Origin: Flavobacterium sp.
GTDB lineage: Bacteria > Bacteroidota > Bacteroidia > Flavobacteriales > Flavobacteriaceae
Reading direction: 5' to 3'
Length of the DNA stretch: 52,961 nt
Assembly: GCF_029945805.1 (NCBI RefSeq)
Contig: NZ_JAQSDH010000018.1
Coordinates: 1-52,961 of the forward strand
In this document: piece by piece, positions 52,948-52,961 of the stretch
Layout of the letters: every line of letters starts with the position of its first letter
How positions within the stretch are numbered: position 1 is the first letter of the stretch
Translations under genes and position numbers: made by a program
The notes under the pieces: generated by a model
The model's input: the letters and a program-made list of their open reading frames with translations, nothing else
Told to the model about the DNA's origin: nothing
Database searches by the model: none

Positions 52948-52961
52948 TGGGGAGAGCAGGA
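52948..52961 (-). tRNA. probable 3' end of a tRNA, cut by the window edge
   Basis: Minus strand from 52961 to 52948 reads T-CCTGC-TCTCCCC-A: it fits the 3' half of a T stem, a 7-nt acceptor strand and the discriminator base, with no encoded CCA. A terminator follows at once. Only 14 nt are visible, so identity is unknown (Tyr or Ser are guesses). Confidence 0.4.

Overview
The window is AT-rich chromosomal DNA from a member of the Bacteroidota, most probably a Flavobacterium or close relative. The evidence is the fused SecDF, a secreted protein with a type B T9SS (gliding-motility-associated) C-terminal domain, a Fur protein lacking the CxxC zinc pair, many DUF1501/DUF1800/DUF4129/DUF4350 proteins, and -7 boxes of the Bacteroidota type (TAnnTTTG) without Shine-Dalgarno sequences. 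I see no phage, transposon, plasmid or CRISPR genes.

Layout. 1-3.9 kb (minus): the start of a Tat-exported PLP aminotransferase cut by the window edge, then an alpha/beta hydrolase, a Crp-type regulator, a GlcG/HbpS-like protein and an exported 5-hydroxyisourate hydrolase. 3.9-9.7 kb (minus): purA, a heavy-metal-associated domain protein, a Fur-family regulator, a small envelope protein, a bifunctional (p)ppGpp synthase/hydrolase and a SpoU/TrmH methyltransferase. 9.7-16.7 kb: a tightly packed MoxR ATPase / DUF58 / DUF4350 / DUF4129 / membrane protein / SpoIIM cluster with a divergent RDD membrane protein. 16.7-18.5 kb: a T9SS-secreted protein. 18.6-27.9 kb: a mosaic surface-glycan region with glycosyltransferases, a flippase, a FemAB-like transferase, a hexapeptide acyltransferase, a FdtA-like cupin, a 2OG-Fe(II) oxygenase and a methyltransferase. 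27.9-33.6 kb: ftsE, a 1004-residue TPR protein and a 576-residue outer-membrane beta-barrel protein. 33.7-36.0 kb: a GreA/B-like protein and a DPM1-type glycosyltransferase paired with a polytopic membrane protein. 36.2-44.5 kb: asnB, gyrB, mdh and secDF. 44.5-48 kb (minus): a DUF1501/DUF1800 pair and an exported protein. 48.1-52.6 kb: a class V aminotransferase, a LpxL/HtrB-type acyltransferase, a rhomboid protease, a SIMPL-domain protein and a lipoprotein with a repeated His/Cys motif. 52.6 kb to the end: a gene-free stretch with a possible small RNA, a large hairpin and what looks like the 3' end of a minus-strand tRNA.

How the genes work together. The MoxR cluster encodes an AAA+ ATPase, a vWA-like partner and several membrane proteins in one transcription unit, so they probably form one envelope machine of unsettled function. 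The glycan region probably builds and exports a strain-specific surface polysaccharide. ftsE, the TPR protein and the beta-barrel protein suggest an envelope or division-linked assembly. The rest is mainly housekeeping (purine and asparagine synthesis, stringent response, DNA topology, TCA cycle, protein export).

The less obvious signals are in the non-coding DNA: three CTGAA-N5-TTCAG palindromes before purA, gyrB and mdh; a compensated pair of intergenic hairpin repeats; an identical extended -7 sequence in front of gyrB and secDF; a 35-bp palindrome before asnB; and the unexplained terminal 260 bp. All functions are inferred from reading the sequence; no database search was run.
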